Notes under the pieces: generated by a model | The model's database searches: none | Seen by the model: the letters and a program-made list of their open reading frames with translations, nothing else | What the model was told of the DNA's origin: nothing | Translations under genes and position numbers: made by a program | Shown here: piece by piece, positions 25,618-38,100 of the stretch | How positions within the stretch are numbered: position 1 is the stretch's first letter | How the letters are laid out: each line of letters begins with the position of its first letter | Assembly: GCA_022495005.1 (NCBI GenBank) | Contig: JAGYXB010001359.1 | Span: 1-64,000 of the forward strand | DNA length: 64,000 bases | DNA from: Rhyacophila brunnea | Taxonomy: Eukaryota > Arthropoda > Insecta > Trichoptera > Rhyacophilidae | Reading direction: 5' to 3'

Positions 25618-26204
25618 GGCCATGAGCAATGTTCCCTGTAAGGTGTGCGCGTGTGCATACCTGCCAAAATGTGTCCGCACACATGTTTCATCCCCCGCAC
25701 AGTCGTCACAAAAATATTGTAAAAGAAAGTTTCCTTTGGCAGATTTTAGTTTTGCACGAATGCACGAAACCATCACATGCACAATTCTTCGAGTCATTTA
25801 TCGGAAGGCGAAGGTCAAGTGCGACTAACGCGAGCACGCAAGTAAAATTATAGTATTGAACAATAAAACAACCCGATATACAAATATATAGATTTATTAT
25901 AGATATTAAAAAAAATGTTCTTAGTATTTAATATATTTTATCAATGAATACTTTTTTCCCTTTATTTCCTATTTTTTTTATTGACTTTAAAAATTATCAT
26001 TGTTAGTGTTATTACTATATAAAATCACCGGTATTAATAAATATCTTTAAAATATAAGTTTTAATGAACAATTGTATGTGTGTTTGTGCGGGGGGGGGGT
26101 AAATTTACTGCACCGGGTGACACCAATCCTAGTTACGCCACTGCTCAGATGCGTTGATGATCCGCACACACAATAGAAAAATTAGAGGGAACGTTGGCCA
26201 TGAG
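25618..26204. mobile_element. TIR element, hAT Tip100/Zaphod-like ends
   Basis: GGCCATGAGCAATGTTCCCT at 25,618 and its near complement at 26,184-26,204 bound the segment. The right part also holds a run of nine or ten G (26,090) next to a CAGTGGCGTAACTAGG-type motif (in reverse), common at transposon ends. Small open frames at 25,594-25,853 overlap on both strands and are rejected as genes. Confidence 0.45.
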
Positions 26205-26490
26205 GCTTAAGTAGTGAAATAACCACAGAAACACCCGAGCTTAGAAAAGATCATATTTATATAGAAAAATTGAACCCGGAGCTCCCGGATGTTAAGCCAG
26301 TGCTCAATGGTTAAAAGCGCTACCTACTCATAATTCCTTCAGATCTATTCCGATTACATAGCAGCACGACACCGTTTCGTTATATTTCTGGATCCGAGAT
26401 AACACCAATTTGTTACGGATGTATTCTATTTGGAAAGATTAGTATTCTTGCATTAGTATTCTTTTAATCGCTACACCTTAAGCTATACCT

Positions 26491-26768
26491 GCGGGTCTAT
26501 TCTATACGCAAGCCTGCTTTCGGTCCACTACGGCAGCTAAATAGGGTAGGAATAATCGAATTATTAATACTTATTGTAACAATTACAATAAGTTAGCTGT
26601 CTGAACTGTCTATCTCGGTCTATCTCGGTCTAAAATAGCACTTATTGTAACAATTATAACAAAATTATTGTAATTGTGTAACAATAAGTGTTAATAACTC
26701 GATACTTTCCTACCCTATTTAGCTGCCGTAGCGGACCGAAAGCAGCCTTGTGTATAGAATAGACCCGC
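26491..26768. mobile_element. Foldback MITE, copy B
   Basis: Ends GCGGGTCTATTCTATACGCA and, in reverse, GCGGGTCTATTCTATACACA. The arms pair for about 75 bases through GGACCGAAAGCAG and CCTACCCTATTTAGCTGCCG. The centre contains several copies of TTATTGTAACAATT. Confidence 0.85.
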
Positions 26769-27178
26769 TGTTGGTCTTTATTTAATTCATTCGTAGGTGT
26801 TAACAAATATAATTTTTAACATTTCATACCCTGAGATAATATAATAAACTCTTGGAATGCATCATAACATTTTTATCACTATTTTTAATGATTTCTGAGT
26901 TATGTATTTTGTTGGAATAGATCTACTGGTCAATCAATTTTATCAATGATATTTTTAAATTCTTTATTGACCGTTGGAGAAAAGATGTGTGATGGCAAAT
27001 AATTGCATGGTGATTATAGCATTTTCTCCAATATGTGAAAACCCTTCTTTTATAGTCAACCGTATTTCGGACCACTGAATATTTCTGAAATGAATTTCAA
27101 AGGTTTGATAATTCTTCTAATTTAGCAGCAAATCTTAATCGCAAAAATATTTTGCGGCACACTGATTGGGAAGCTCTG

Positions 27179-28197
27179 ATTTAAATTACTGTGGGAATCT
27201 GGAATTGGATTTTGGGTTCAAAATTCATATTATTGTACTATTATTATGTTGTATTCGAATCTTTAAAGCAACATTTAATCTTTATTTTATCTATTCAAGT
27301 GCTCAGAGATAAGTTATTACGATTATATTATAATTACATAATATTTTAAAACCACAACCTGTTAACCGATAATGTAGTTCTCCGAAACCCATACGTATCG
27401 AGTATATACAAATATAATGCAGATTGTTCTCGTTGCGCATATATGTATCAGGTATGTTCAACTTCAAGTAGGTTGTGATCTGCTATTCAGTTTCAAAACC
27501 GATGGTGATGTTTTTGGCTGATGACACTGTGTTAAAACTGTGAACTCACAATCCCCTCCAGTGCAGCTAATCGCACTTCCGATTTCAAATGATTAACGCC
27601 CCCAAATGTATCATTTCATTTTACGCTCCCGTGGTGTACTGATCTATCAATTTACGTAATTTGAAGCTTTTTATATGAAAAAAATGTCTAAAACGATCAG
27701 GAGTGATGTTAGAATTATTATTAGTAAACTTTTGGTTTATTGCGAAGAAGAAAAGGAGTCACATCCAAAATGAGAGCCGATATATTATTTAAACACGCCT
27801 CTAGCACGCATTGCCGCTGTGACAGGTATGTCATTGATAAGTCTTCTATATGCGACTACAGTGAATTACTGTTATCACCGATTTTTTGATGTCAGACAGT
27901 AAGCAACAACATTACTTGTTTTATACCATCACAAATAAATATTTAATTTCTCATTTATAGTGAAAACGATAAATTTTGATATTCTTTTTGGCACTCATTG
28001 CACTTGTCGTCAAATTATTCTCCTACTATGCGTAGAGCCGCAGGCTGAGTGATGCAATATGAACCAATTGATACCATGAGGTCACGCGGGTTTCTTCATA
28101 GTTAATATCACGGAAACTGGTTAATGAAATAAAAAAAGGCACAGCTAATGCTTCCCCTTCAAAATCTCAATGAAATCAATAGTACAATCCTATAAAA
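27179..28197. other. Intergenic DNA with dispersed repeat copy
   Basis: Bases 27,356-27,480 are the second copy of the repeat at 21,140-21,285. The rest has no recognised gene. Confidence 0.4.
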
Positions 28198-28548
28198 CAG
28201 TGTTTCTCAACCTTTTCACACTTGCGGACCACTGAAAATAAAAGAAACGTTTTGCGGACCGCCAACGCAGAAATAAAAAAATATTTATATAGTACGATTT
28301 GAATTTTCCAGCATTGCTCGGGCGGATAAAAAGGTAATAAATGAAAAAGATATTTGTAAAAGTGCAAGTGAAACATCTGATCGCAGTTAATTTTGTCAAG
28401 AAAAACCATTAATCTATTTTAAGAACAAAAACACCTGCATGTACACGGGTTTTGAAGATTTTGTTGGAATTTTTAGCATAGGCATGTAGACAGCAAAAAT
28501 TCGCAGACCACCTGAAAATTTCTGCGGACCACCGGTTGGGGAACACTG
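28198..28548. mobile_element. hAT-type MITE
   Basis: CAGTGTTTCTCAACCTTTTC at the left and, in reverse, CAGTGTTCCCCAACCGGTGG at the right, followed by GCGGACC words on both sides. It is a family member of 15,817-16,069 in opposite orientation. Two overlapping minus frames inside (28,176-28,409) are shadows of the MITE. Confidence 0.75.
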
Positions 28549-29111
28549 CTAAAGAGTACCGGTGTAATAAATGTTAATCCGATAAGTGGGTAAATCTTAA
28601 TCTGATTATTTAGAGGTTATTACTTTGCGTATTGCTGTACTTAATATATAATTATGTCATATTTGTTCTAATTAAATATTTCTTCAGCAATACACGGATC
28701 ATAGAGAAACATAAAATAGTATAGTGGATAGCAATGTTTTTATAGTACAATTAAAAAAAGATAGATACAGATTTTTTATATCATAATATCTATCGGAGTA
28801 AGTATGATAATTTAGGACTGTAAGTTGTCAAAATGTTATTTTTAGTATGCATAGTGATGGGTGAATTAAATCAGACATGAACTTGTGCAGCAAACCACTT
28901 CTTTTTAGTAATTTTTAAAATTAAATATAATTCCCTTTTTATCAAACATATTAATCTTATCTTATATCATATCATGTAAATTATTATCAATAGCCACCCA
29001 TAACGATAGGCTGTTTGATAATTTCAAGGTTTTTAAAAATTACATTCAGTTTTGTTTGTTTTTGTTTCAGAAGTTATTCAATAATCGGGTTGTCCAGAAG
29101 CAAACTGCGCC
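28549..29111 (+). promoter_or_regulatory. Upstream region of the AGPAT3 gene
   Basis: This is the AT-rich DNA before the first ATG, bounded upstream by a hAT MITE. No TATA box or initiator can be assigned with confidence. A pyrimidine-rich TTTGTTTTTGTTTCAG at 29,054-29,070 looks like a splice acceptor 42 bases before the ATG, so the transcript may have a non-coding first exon further upstream. Confidence 0.4.
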
Positions 29112-32100
29112 ATGGATTTAAGCAATATAAAACAATGGACAATAGTCCATCTGTGTTTTGCTATATCATTTGTCACCTCCGGACTAATATTAAATGTCGT
29201 ACAGCTAGTATTGTATGTGACTGTCAGAAATTTTAATAAATATTTGTATAGGAAAATCAATTACTATCTTTCGTATTCATTTTACAGCCGTAAGTATTCA
29301 TTAATTATTTTTTTTTGTTTTTTATAAATGATCTTTAATATATTGACTGCTCAATCTGCAAACCGGCTAACTCTATTTTGGCGAATTGTTCTGGAAGGAG
29401 AAAAAACTTAATAATTTAACTATCGAGAGCGGAGTTCAACAATTCCAAAAATACACTCGGTTATAAATAAGCTGCACTATGAATTAATACAATATTTTCG
29501 CTTCCCTTTGATATATAAAGAAAATTTATATAAAGAGGGGAGTTGTTCCATTTACGATATTGGAAATTTGGCACCTGCAGTTGGCTGTTTTTATTATATT
29601 AATAATAAGTTATATTAATAACAATGATTCTGTCTTTAACATAAGATTGTCCAGATTGGAGTAGACATTTTTGTCTCTTGTTGTTCCATGGGTCGCAGGT
29701 TCAAATCCTGCAACTGTGTCAAAATCAGATATTCTTTTTTCAACCAATATGTGGGTTTGGATCCAGTGTATATACTTAATGCATTGAGCTGTACCTGCTA
29801 AACAATTTTCGTTTAAGACTTGCTTAGATACCCCAAATTATAAACATTCTGTTTTAATGAACATTAATGGTAAATTACCTATATGGAGAAATCTGCAGTT
29901 GCAATGTCATTGATTAACTAATTAAACTGTTTGAATGGTAATTTTACGACTATCTTATATCATAAAAAAAAATATAACTATGCACCTACATAGGCCAGTA
30001 GAGCGACTCTCTTTGTAGAAATATGAAGCCACAGGTCGTATGTTTGAACTCACAGCTAGTCAAAAAATGCATGTTATTTTTTCAATGTGTATTTGATCCA
30101 ATGGGTTTGGCCAATGGTTAACGACTATTCTTCATAAAAAAAACCATTACTACAACCTTCATACTTTGGAAGCCCATATCTGCTTCGCGTAGGAGCAAAT
30201 GTGTTATTTCATTGATTTACTGGCCATAAAATGTGAATCAAATTGAGGTGCATGTCGCGGACTATCACGTGACATCACAGTAAGCTGCCGCTATGGGAAA
30301 AAAGTATGTAATGTCATTTTTTTTAGTGTTTAAAATGTCTAAAAAATCAGACTGATGCTCCCATCCCGTAGCACATTTTGAACCTTTAAACTAACATTGT
30401 CAGTTGGCAAAATCTGCCGAAATCACCAGAACAACAATAAGGTCACCTCATGTTCAACTGCACTGCATCGACACCTACATGACTCAATGAACGTTTTTAT
30501 CATCTTCTACATGCCTATACTTTTCGACTGTCATATCAAAATCAGGTTTTTGTGTTTTTAGCTGTTGGCACTATGTATTTTCTATAAGAATGTTGTCTAT
30601 TATCTATGGGTCTGTTGAAAATATTATCTATGGATGTCATATCGGGAGTCATTTTAAATAAAGAAACTTAAAATTAATTGAAATTAGCATGAATAATTAA
30701 TAATAATACAAATTGCTAATACTTTATAGTTGGCACTCTTCATCAGTGTCATTCTTCAGTGAATTTATGGAGATGGTGCTCGTTCAAAATATTCTGCAAA
30801 ATGACGAAACCATAGACTAAATTTGACGGCGTGACAGTAGGCGACATGCACCTCAATTTGATTCGCGCTTATTTGGTCGACGATGATAGATATTGGAATT
30901 GAGGTTGTTATACATACACCTAATACTGTAAGATTTAATGAAATGATCTTTTTCTATCCCAGAGTTAGTGTTCATGATTGAATGGTGGGGAAACAGTGAT
31001 GTTGATGTGTACATTGACAGAGAAGACTTGGAAAAATACTATGGCAAAGAGCATGCTTACCTTATAATGAATCACAAATACGAAATAGATTGGCTCGTCG
31101 GCTGGCAGTTCTGTGACAGCATACAAGTTTTAGGGGTAAGTTAATGCTTTCTGTTTCAAACAGTATTTGCTTTTGTTTGCATATTTGACATATTGGTACT
31201 TGAGACAATTAACTAGTGTCATAAACATAATCCGATCCTGGCGGCATCCTGTCTGGTTGGATTTTATTGCTTAGGGTCAAAATGTTTTTAAACGATTGAC
31301 ACATTAACAGTTTAAGAAAATTTTTGATGATTTTCAGCTCGGTATATCCGATAAGTAGCTAGTTATACCCTTCATAGTACCCTTCTTCAGTGACTTCAGT
31401 GAGAGAATACCAATTTATTCTATCCATCACACATACGTACAACATTTATTACCTACAGTCGAACTTGGTTATTACAAGGAAGATGGGACCGACTGAATTT
31501 GCTCGTCATAAGCGTTACTCGTTATATCAGAAAATAGGTATTTTTAAATGAGCGGTCACATTACACAAGTCGAAAAAAAGTCAAAAATAAAAAATCTGAA
31601 AACCATCGTTAAAATCCCCGAAACAAGCATGGTATTCAAAAGAAGTTGTTTATTGTAATGAACACTGGTTCATTAGTACCTACGGACTTCACAAACCTTG
31701 GATTTTTCAACCATATGTGTGGATACTTTTTTTATTATTGTCAGCGAAACACCAATTGGGTAAGTACTTAGACACTTAACTAGTGTCATAAACGTAATCC
31801 GACCCTGGCGGCATCCTGTCCGATCGGATTTTATTGCTTAGGGTCGAAATGTTTTTAAACAATCGACACATGAACAGTATTTTAGCTCGGTATATCTGAT
31901 AAGTTGCTAGTTATAACAGTGAATAAATGTTTGGAGAAAATTGTAAACTAAAATGTCAATGAATGTTTCCTCGTTTCATCCGAGATCTCGCTATATCCGT
32001 GATCGTAATAACCGAGTTTGACTGTAGTATGTATGTGAAATTTATTATAATTTTTATTATACATAAGTACTACATGACATGCTGAAGATATGATATGATA

Positions 32101-35100
32101 AGAAATGATATACCGAAGTTTTATATTAGACATACACAGGTACATATTATTCTAGTTAGCCATTCAGTATAACACCGCTTAATATAATTCAATTTTACAG
32201 CTAAATGATGAATGTCTCTAATGTCAGTTTGTTTGATCTTTTCAGAATTGCAAAGCTTATGCGAAAAAGGTTATTCAGTATATGCCACCAATCGGATGGA
32301 TGTGGAGGTTCGGGGAGTACGTCTTCTTGGAGAGATCATTCGATAAAGATAGAGAAATCATTTTGAACCAAGTCAAGGAATTGAGCGATTATCCCGATCC
32401 AATTTGGGTAAATATTTATATATCTTTTATTGAATATAATATTAGTTGTCTCAAATATAAACACTGTATCGAATAATACCAATGGTTAAATGTAAATCTT
32501 AAATATTTTGGAAATAAGTGGTGTGTAAGTAAACAGGCTACATTTGGTCTTGACATCTGGGTATTTTCCGAAGGTATGTTCGTCAATCCTCGGCTATGGC
32601 AGGTGTGCAATGCGTGAATAAATTACTCGAATTAGTTGTTTCATTCACTTTCCGCTAACTGTCGCATTTGCACATCACCTGCACTATAATGGATCTTATC
32701 ACCTGTTTCCAAACAGTGATACTGGTACTAAATGTAATCTACATCAATATATATTATTTGGTCAAGTACTTCAAAATTTCAAGTGTGTAATATATTATAA
32801 CATAATATTATTATGTATAAAAAAACATTGAAAGCTGTAAAGAATAATATTTAGTCATTGTTGTAATTATTTATATATTTCTACTTTATCTTACAATAAC
32901 ATAATATTATTCATCTTGCAATGTTTTCTTTGTATGATTATTTGGTATTATGTGACGAGACAGGTTAAATTAATGTGCCCACATTAACCATCATCTCAAA
33001 GAAAATTATGATTTTACCAAATTACTTATCCAAAAGAAGTCATTTTGAGTATTACACCATTTTTTATTTAACCAGACTAATGCTTTTTCATGACCTTCCT
33101 AGTTCGATGTTTTTTTACTATTCCAATCCATTATTTTCTCTCTTGAGGGGAAAAAGAATCAATAAAACAATTTTGCGCAGCAGAGTGGATTTGTCCCGGG
33201 GAAGTCCTGCTCAGAGCATATTTCAACTCTCCGAAGCCTTCTGCAACAGTACCAAGAGATGAATATACCTGTCGCCTGCTGCTTCGTGGACTATGAAAAG
33301 GCATTTGACAGTCCTCATCGTGAATCTCTGTGGCAAATTCTGCTAGGCTATGGTGTCCCACGGAAACTGGTGGCCGTGATAAGTGCTCTCTACACCAATA
33401 CAGAGTGTCGCGTGAGAGCAGCCGGAACATCCTCTGACCTCTTTGAAATCACGTCAGGAGTCAAGCAAGGATGTGTACTTGCGCCCTTTCTTTTTATCAT
33501 CATGATGGATTTCATAATGCGTAAGGCGGTTTGCCCCGACAGTGGGATACGCCTACATCATGATGACACAAGCGATCTATGCGAAGAAAGACTGTGCGAC
33601 TTGGAGTATGCAGACGACGCAGTCGTGTTTGACTCGACGATCGAGAGGTTGGAGGTGACCGTGAACAGGCTATCCGCGAACTCGATGCGTGTGGGTCTTC
33701 ATCTGAATGCCGCTAAGACCAAATCCATGTGCAGTGCTGCTTGCATCGACGCCGACACTCCTCTGCGGGTTTCTGGTCTGCCCGTCGAGCTGGTGTCCAG
33801 ATTCAAGTACTTGGGTGCCACGGTTTCCGATGATGGTGGTATTTCTGGTGAGCTTGGAATCCGCATGGGTGTGGCGGGCTCTGCGTTCAACCAACTTGGA
33901 GTCGCATGGAGGTCAAGTCATTCTGTGAGGACCAAATGTCGTTTGTTTAACGCGTGCGTGCTACCTGTGCTCATGTATGGCTGTGAGACATGGCATCATA
34001 CTAAGCTTCAAGAGTCTCGGCTTTTGAGCTTTGAGAATCGATGTCTCCGCCGAATCTTAGGGGTACATTGGTACGACTGCGTTACAAACACCCGAGTAAG
34101 TGAGCAGACACAACAGCCTCCGGTGATTGAAGTTATCACGAAGAGACGATTTACGTGGCTGGGACTTCCGGATACCGCCAAAGAGTGCGGCACTCCGTAC
34201 TATTGTGGCACAGCCTCAAGGGTTCCGTCGCCGTGGCCGGCCCTCCCTCACCCTGCAGCGATGCTACAAAAGCGACCTACGTGCTGCAGGTCTGACATGG
34301 CGGGAGGCACAGGAGTTGGCGATGGACCGAGGGAAGTGGCGCCAACTTGTGCTTGCCCTATGCCCCAATGTTGGGACGTGACAGGGTGAAAGAAGAAGAA
34401 GAAGAAGAAAACAATTTTATAATCTATTTTTGTCTATGCTTGATTGGTTATTATTTTATGTTGTCACAGTCTGTTGTGTTTAGTTGGTTTACTCTAATAG
34501 TGTGTTTACTACAATAACCTTAATATTAATGGATAACCATCATAGACTCCAGAAATTAATGTGCCACCAAAAATAGGCCTGTGGGTTTTGTCGACTCTCA
34601 TTCATATTTGGGATGGTTTACTTCCAGCTGCTTTTATTCCCTGAAGGAACCAGATTCTCGAGCAAGAAGCATGAGGCGTCGCAGAAGTTTGCCAGAGAAA
34701 AAGGTCTTCCGCTGCTGAAGCATCACTTGACACCGCGTACCAAAGGCTTCACCACCAGCCTTCAGGGAATGAGAGGGAGGATTCCCGCTGTATACGATAT
34801 CCAGATAGCATTCAACCAAGATGATCCGGTATAATTTTTTTATCTTATTTTAGAATAATAACGATATTAATATCACATTTAGAAAATAATTTGCGTGGTA
34901 ATAGAAAATATGTAGTTTTGTTCAATTTTTTTTTCTATACAGTGGAACCTCAATTTTATGAATCCGGAATTCATGTTTTCCCACTACGTATCTGCTGTAG
35001 TTCCTGCAGTATCGTTTTATTCTAGTGCATTTTATTACATTTAATTCCCGGTTTTAGGTTTTTATTTCCAGCAATTTACATCTGAAATATTCAAAATTCA

Positions 35101-38100
35101 ACCAAATGTCATAGAAATTAAAAATTAATAAGAAATGAATTCCATACGCGCTTTATATCTGGCCCATTCAAATAATGTCTCAGCAAAAATTTTGTTTCAA
35201 AAGAAAAGAAACATCTGAAAGGGCTGAAGGAACGTGTTGGCTCCAACCCAATTAATCAAAAATAAATATATTTTTTTAAATTTTGTATATCCACGATTTT
35301 TTTTTTTTTGTCAGTCCCTTTGAAAATGTAAAATCGGGTTGTCACTGTATTTATATTATCTCAGTAGTAAATGCAAAAATGGACACAGTAATATTCACTT
35401 TTGAGACATTTTTTTGACATATTGAAGAAGTTTTATAGTTATCTAAAAAGGTTTTGTATGTTCAACAGCGATCGCTATATTCTTAAATCTTGTGTATTAT
35501 TCATTGAACTAATACTGACTAGGATAGTTATGATAACGAAATATTAACGTTATTTGACATTAAACCTCGCGAACGCATAGTAATTTCGATGTGATTAGAT
35601 ATGGTATAGGTGACTTAATTAGTATCTTGGTCAGAATACGTCAGATGTGTGTTTTGAGTCCCACTCGGTACCTACCAATATTTTTTCTCATGGGTATGTT
35701 GCCGAGGTGTAACATAATTTGCAGATCTCGTAATTGCAAAAAAAATGTACCAGACACAGGACTTTTTTCAAAAAATGTTATGATAATCGACAATCTAGAA
35801 TCCCTATTACTTTCCATGATGAAAAATAACAATGACTGCTAAAATTTATATTTAGAGGAAAAAAACAATATTATGTGGGTATTTAGATTAACTGTCAAGA
35901 CCATAAAATAATTCAACTAGGTCAACATTAATTTACTAAAAATAAGAAGCCTAGTATGAAAAGTATATGAACTTTACTTCCAATTTCTTTACTTTTTTTT
36001 TTTTTTGAAATTCTCACTTTCTTTAAATTATTTCTGTTGAGTTTATATGCAATTTTTGTCAAAACTATGTACTAAATTAATATTAGTCAGTACAATGCAT
36101 GTAGAGCAGTTTTTTAATGGAATATAAAACATAATTTGACATAATGTGTATGGAAAAAAATATTGTATTAGGTGTTTTTATTGTAATAATTGTATATTAT
36201 GATATTAATACATAATATGATAATTTATATCTACATTAATTCTCATCAAAAAATATTGCCGAAAAAAAATTAGTAGAATTACTATTTTATGAATATCTGT
36301 AATAAAGTAGGCAGTATAAGTAATATGCAATTCTCTCAAGGTTCTTTTTTGCTGTTAGGTTTTTTGCGCCATTTTTATTCAATCCACATTTCATAATATT
36401 ATAATAAATTTACTTATTTCCCTTTCATGTCATGATTCATCATTTTTTAAATTCATATATTTATCATTTGGTATTCACCATTATACATGATTTGTAAGTA
36501 AACAAGTTTGTATACAATGTTTACTCTGTGAATGAATCATAAATTATTTCATAATGTGGTTAATGAATAATATGTGGTATACTGGCTATAAATATATAAT
36601 TATTTATAAGGTGCAAAAGGTGTAAATCGCAAGGTGTAAGGCGCATCCCTAAATTATTATATCCATAAAAAAATATTCCAACAACCTATTTAATAATACA
36701 TAATATGTATAATCCATAAGATTTGTAAGTAACATCCATTTAGTAAAAACTGTAGAAATGTGCAAATATTAATAATATTGTATACTTTACATATTATCTA
36801 TAAATATCATAACGAATTAATAAGTTGTGATCGGTGCGTTGTTTGCATTGTCAGTATTGACAAGGCATGAATAATATCTGTCGACATAACGTAAACGCCC
36901 GTTCGGCGCCGGCTGCACTGTTTGGCACGGCAACTCGAGATTTTACTGATGCTGATGTGCGAGCGCGCATCTCTACTGCCTCCTATGGTACAATTAGAGA
37001 GTACGCTGCATACTCATTTCTCCATTAACCATTGCTATGGCAGTATTCGACAGGCTGCAGTTTTTTAACGACATTGAATGTAGAGCAAAGCTCTTACTAA
37101 AATCGCTGTAATGTCAATAATTTGTGGCTTAATATTTCATAATTATTCAAACATATCGTCTCTGTTCTGGCAGAACACACTAACTGGAGAATACTAGTTT
37201 TGAGTAATTTAATTTTGAAGTTGTTAAAATGTTTGAAATGGTCTATAATGTGAGTTTATTAAGTAATCGCAAAAAGGATGACTTTAAAATAAAGAAGGTT
37301 TCCAGACGGTAAAGTTATAAGGAACATTTTGGTATAACTAACTCAAATGTCATTTTTTCGAATTAGTGTCTTCTGGCAGAACAGTGACGATATGTCACTG
37401 TGTCTAATTTTTTAGATTATATAAATCAATCGACAGTAGCTAGTTAGTAATTTGAGTTAAAAGTTGGACTAGATAACTCCCGAAATTTGTATGTGTGGCC
37501 TGTCGATCACGGCCTCATATAACAAGAAAACTCGCTGAAGGCATAGAACCGGTTAAGATTTTTGTTTCACGGATGCTAGGGTGTTACGTGCATGGATGGA
37601 AGAATTTCATAAGTGTACAAATTGTTTACGGGCTTAGCCGGCCATAGTATGTATTTTGACCATATCTGGAAATAGACGCCTAGATGTCCGTCATATAAAA
37701 TTTAATTGGATTGATTCTTACCTTCTTAAATTTGATCGATTTACACAGAAGAAAATTATTAATTAGGTATATTGCATAAAGGAAATGTTTAGCTAATCAT
37801 CTTCCGCCATAATCATAGGGGCTAGCTAATCTGAGTTCTAGTATATTATGCAGCTCTTTATTTGAATGAATTTGTATGGTTTTATTTTCTAGACACCTTC
37901 CACCATGACTAGTTTGCTTTACGGGAAGAAAGTACATGCTCATCTGTACATCAATAGGATACCTCTTGAAGATATTCCAGAAGACGAAGAGGCTGGTTCC
38001 AAATGGCTGCATTCTCTATTTGATGTTAAGGTAGCTTGCAATGCATAATAATAAAAATAATATGATGTAGTGATATTTTACCATCGGAAGTGGACTGGAG

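Larger units (their letters stand above)
25374..27178. mobile_element. Possible decayed hAT element with nested insertions
   Basis: The left end CAGTGCTCGCCAACTTTTTT and the right end in reverse (CAGAGCTTCCCAATCAGTGT) look like hAT termini about 1.8 kb apart. The span contains the element at 25,618-26,204 and foldback MITE B. The pairing of these two ends is inferred. Confidence 0.3.

Noticed and set aside
33259..34389. 376-codon frame as a host gene
   Set aside because: It is the RT part of a LINE flanked by an 11-bp target duplication; its last 70 codons are out of frame.
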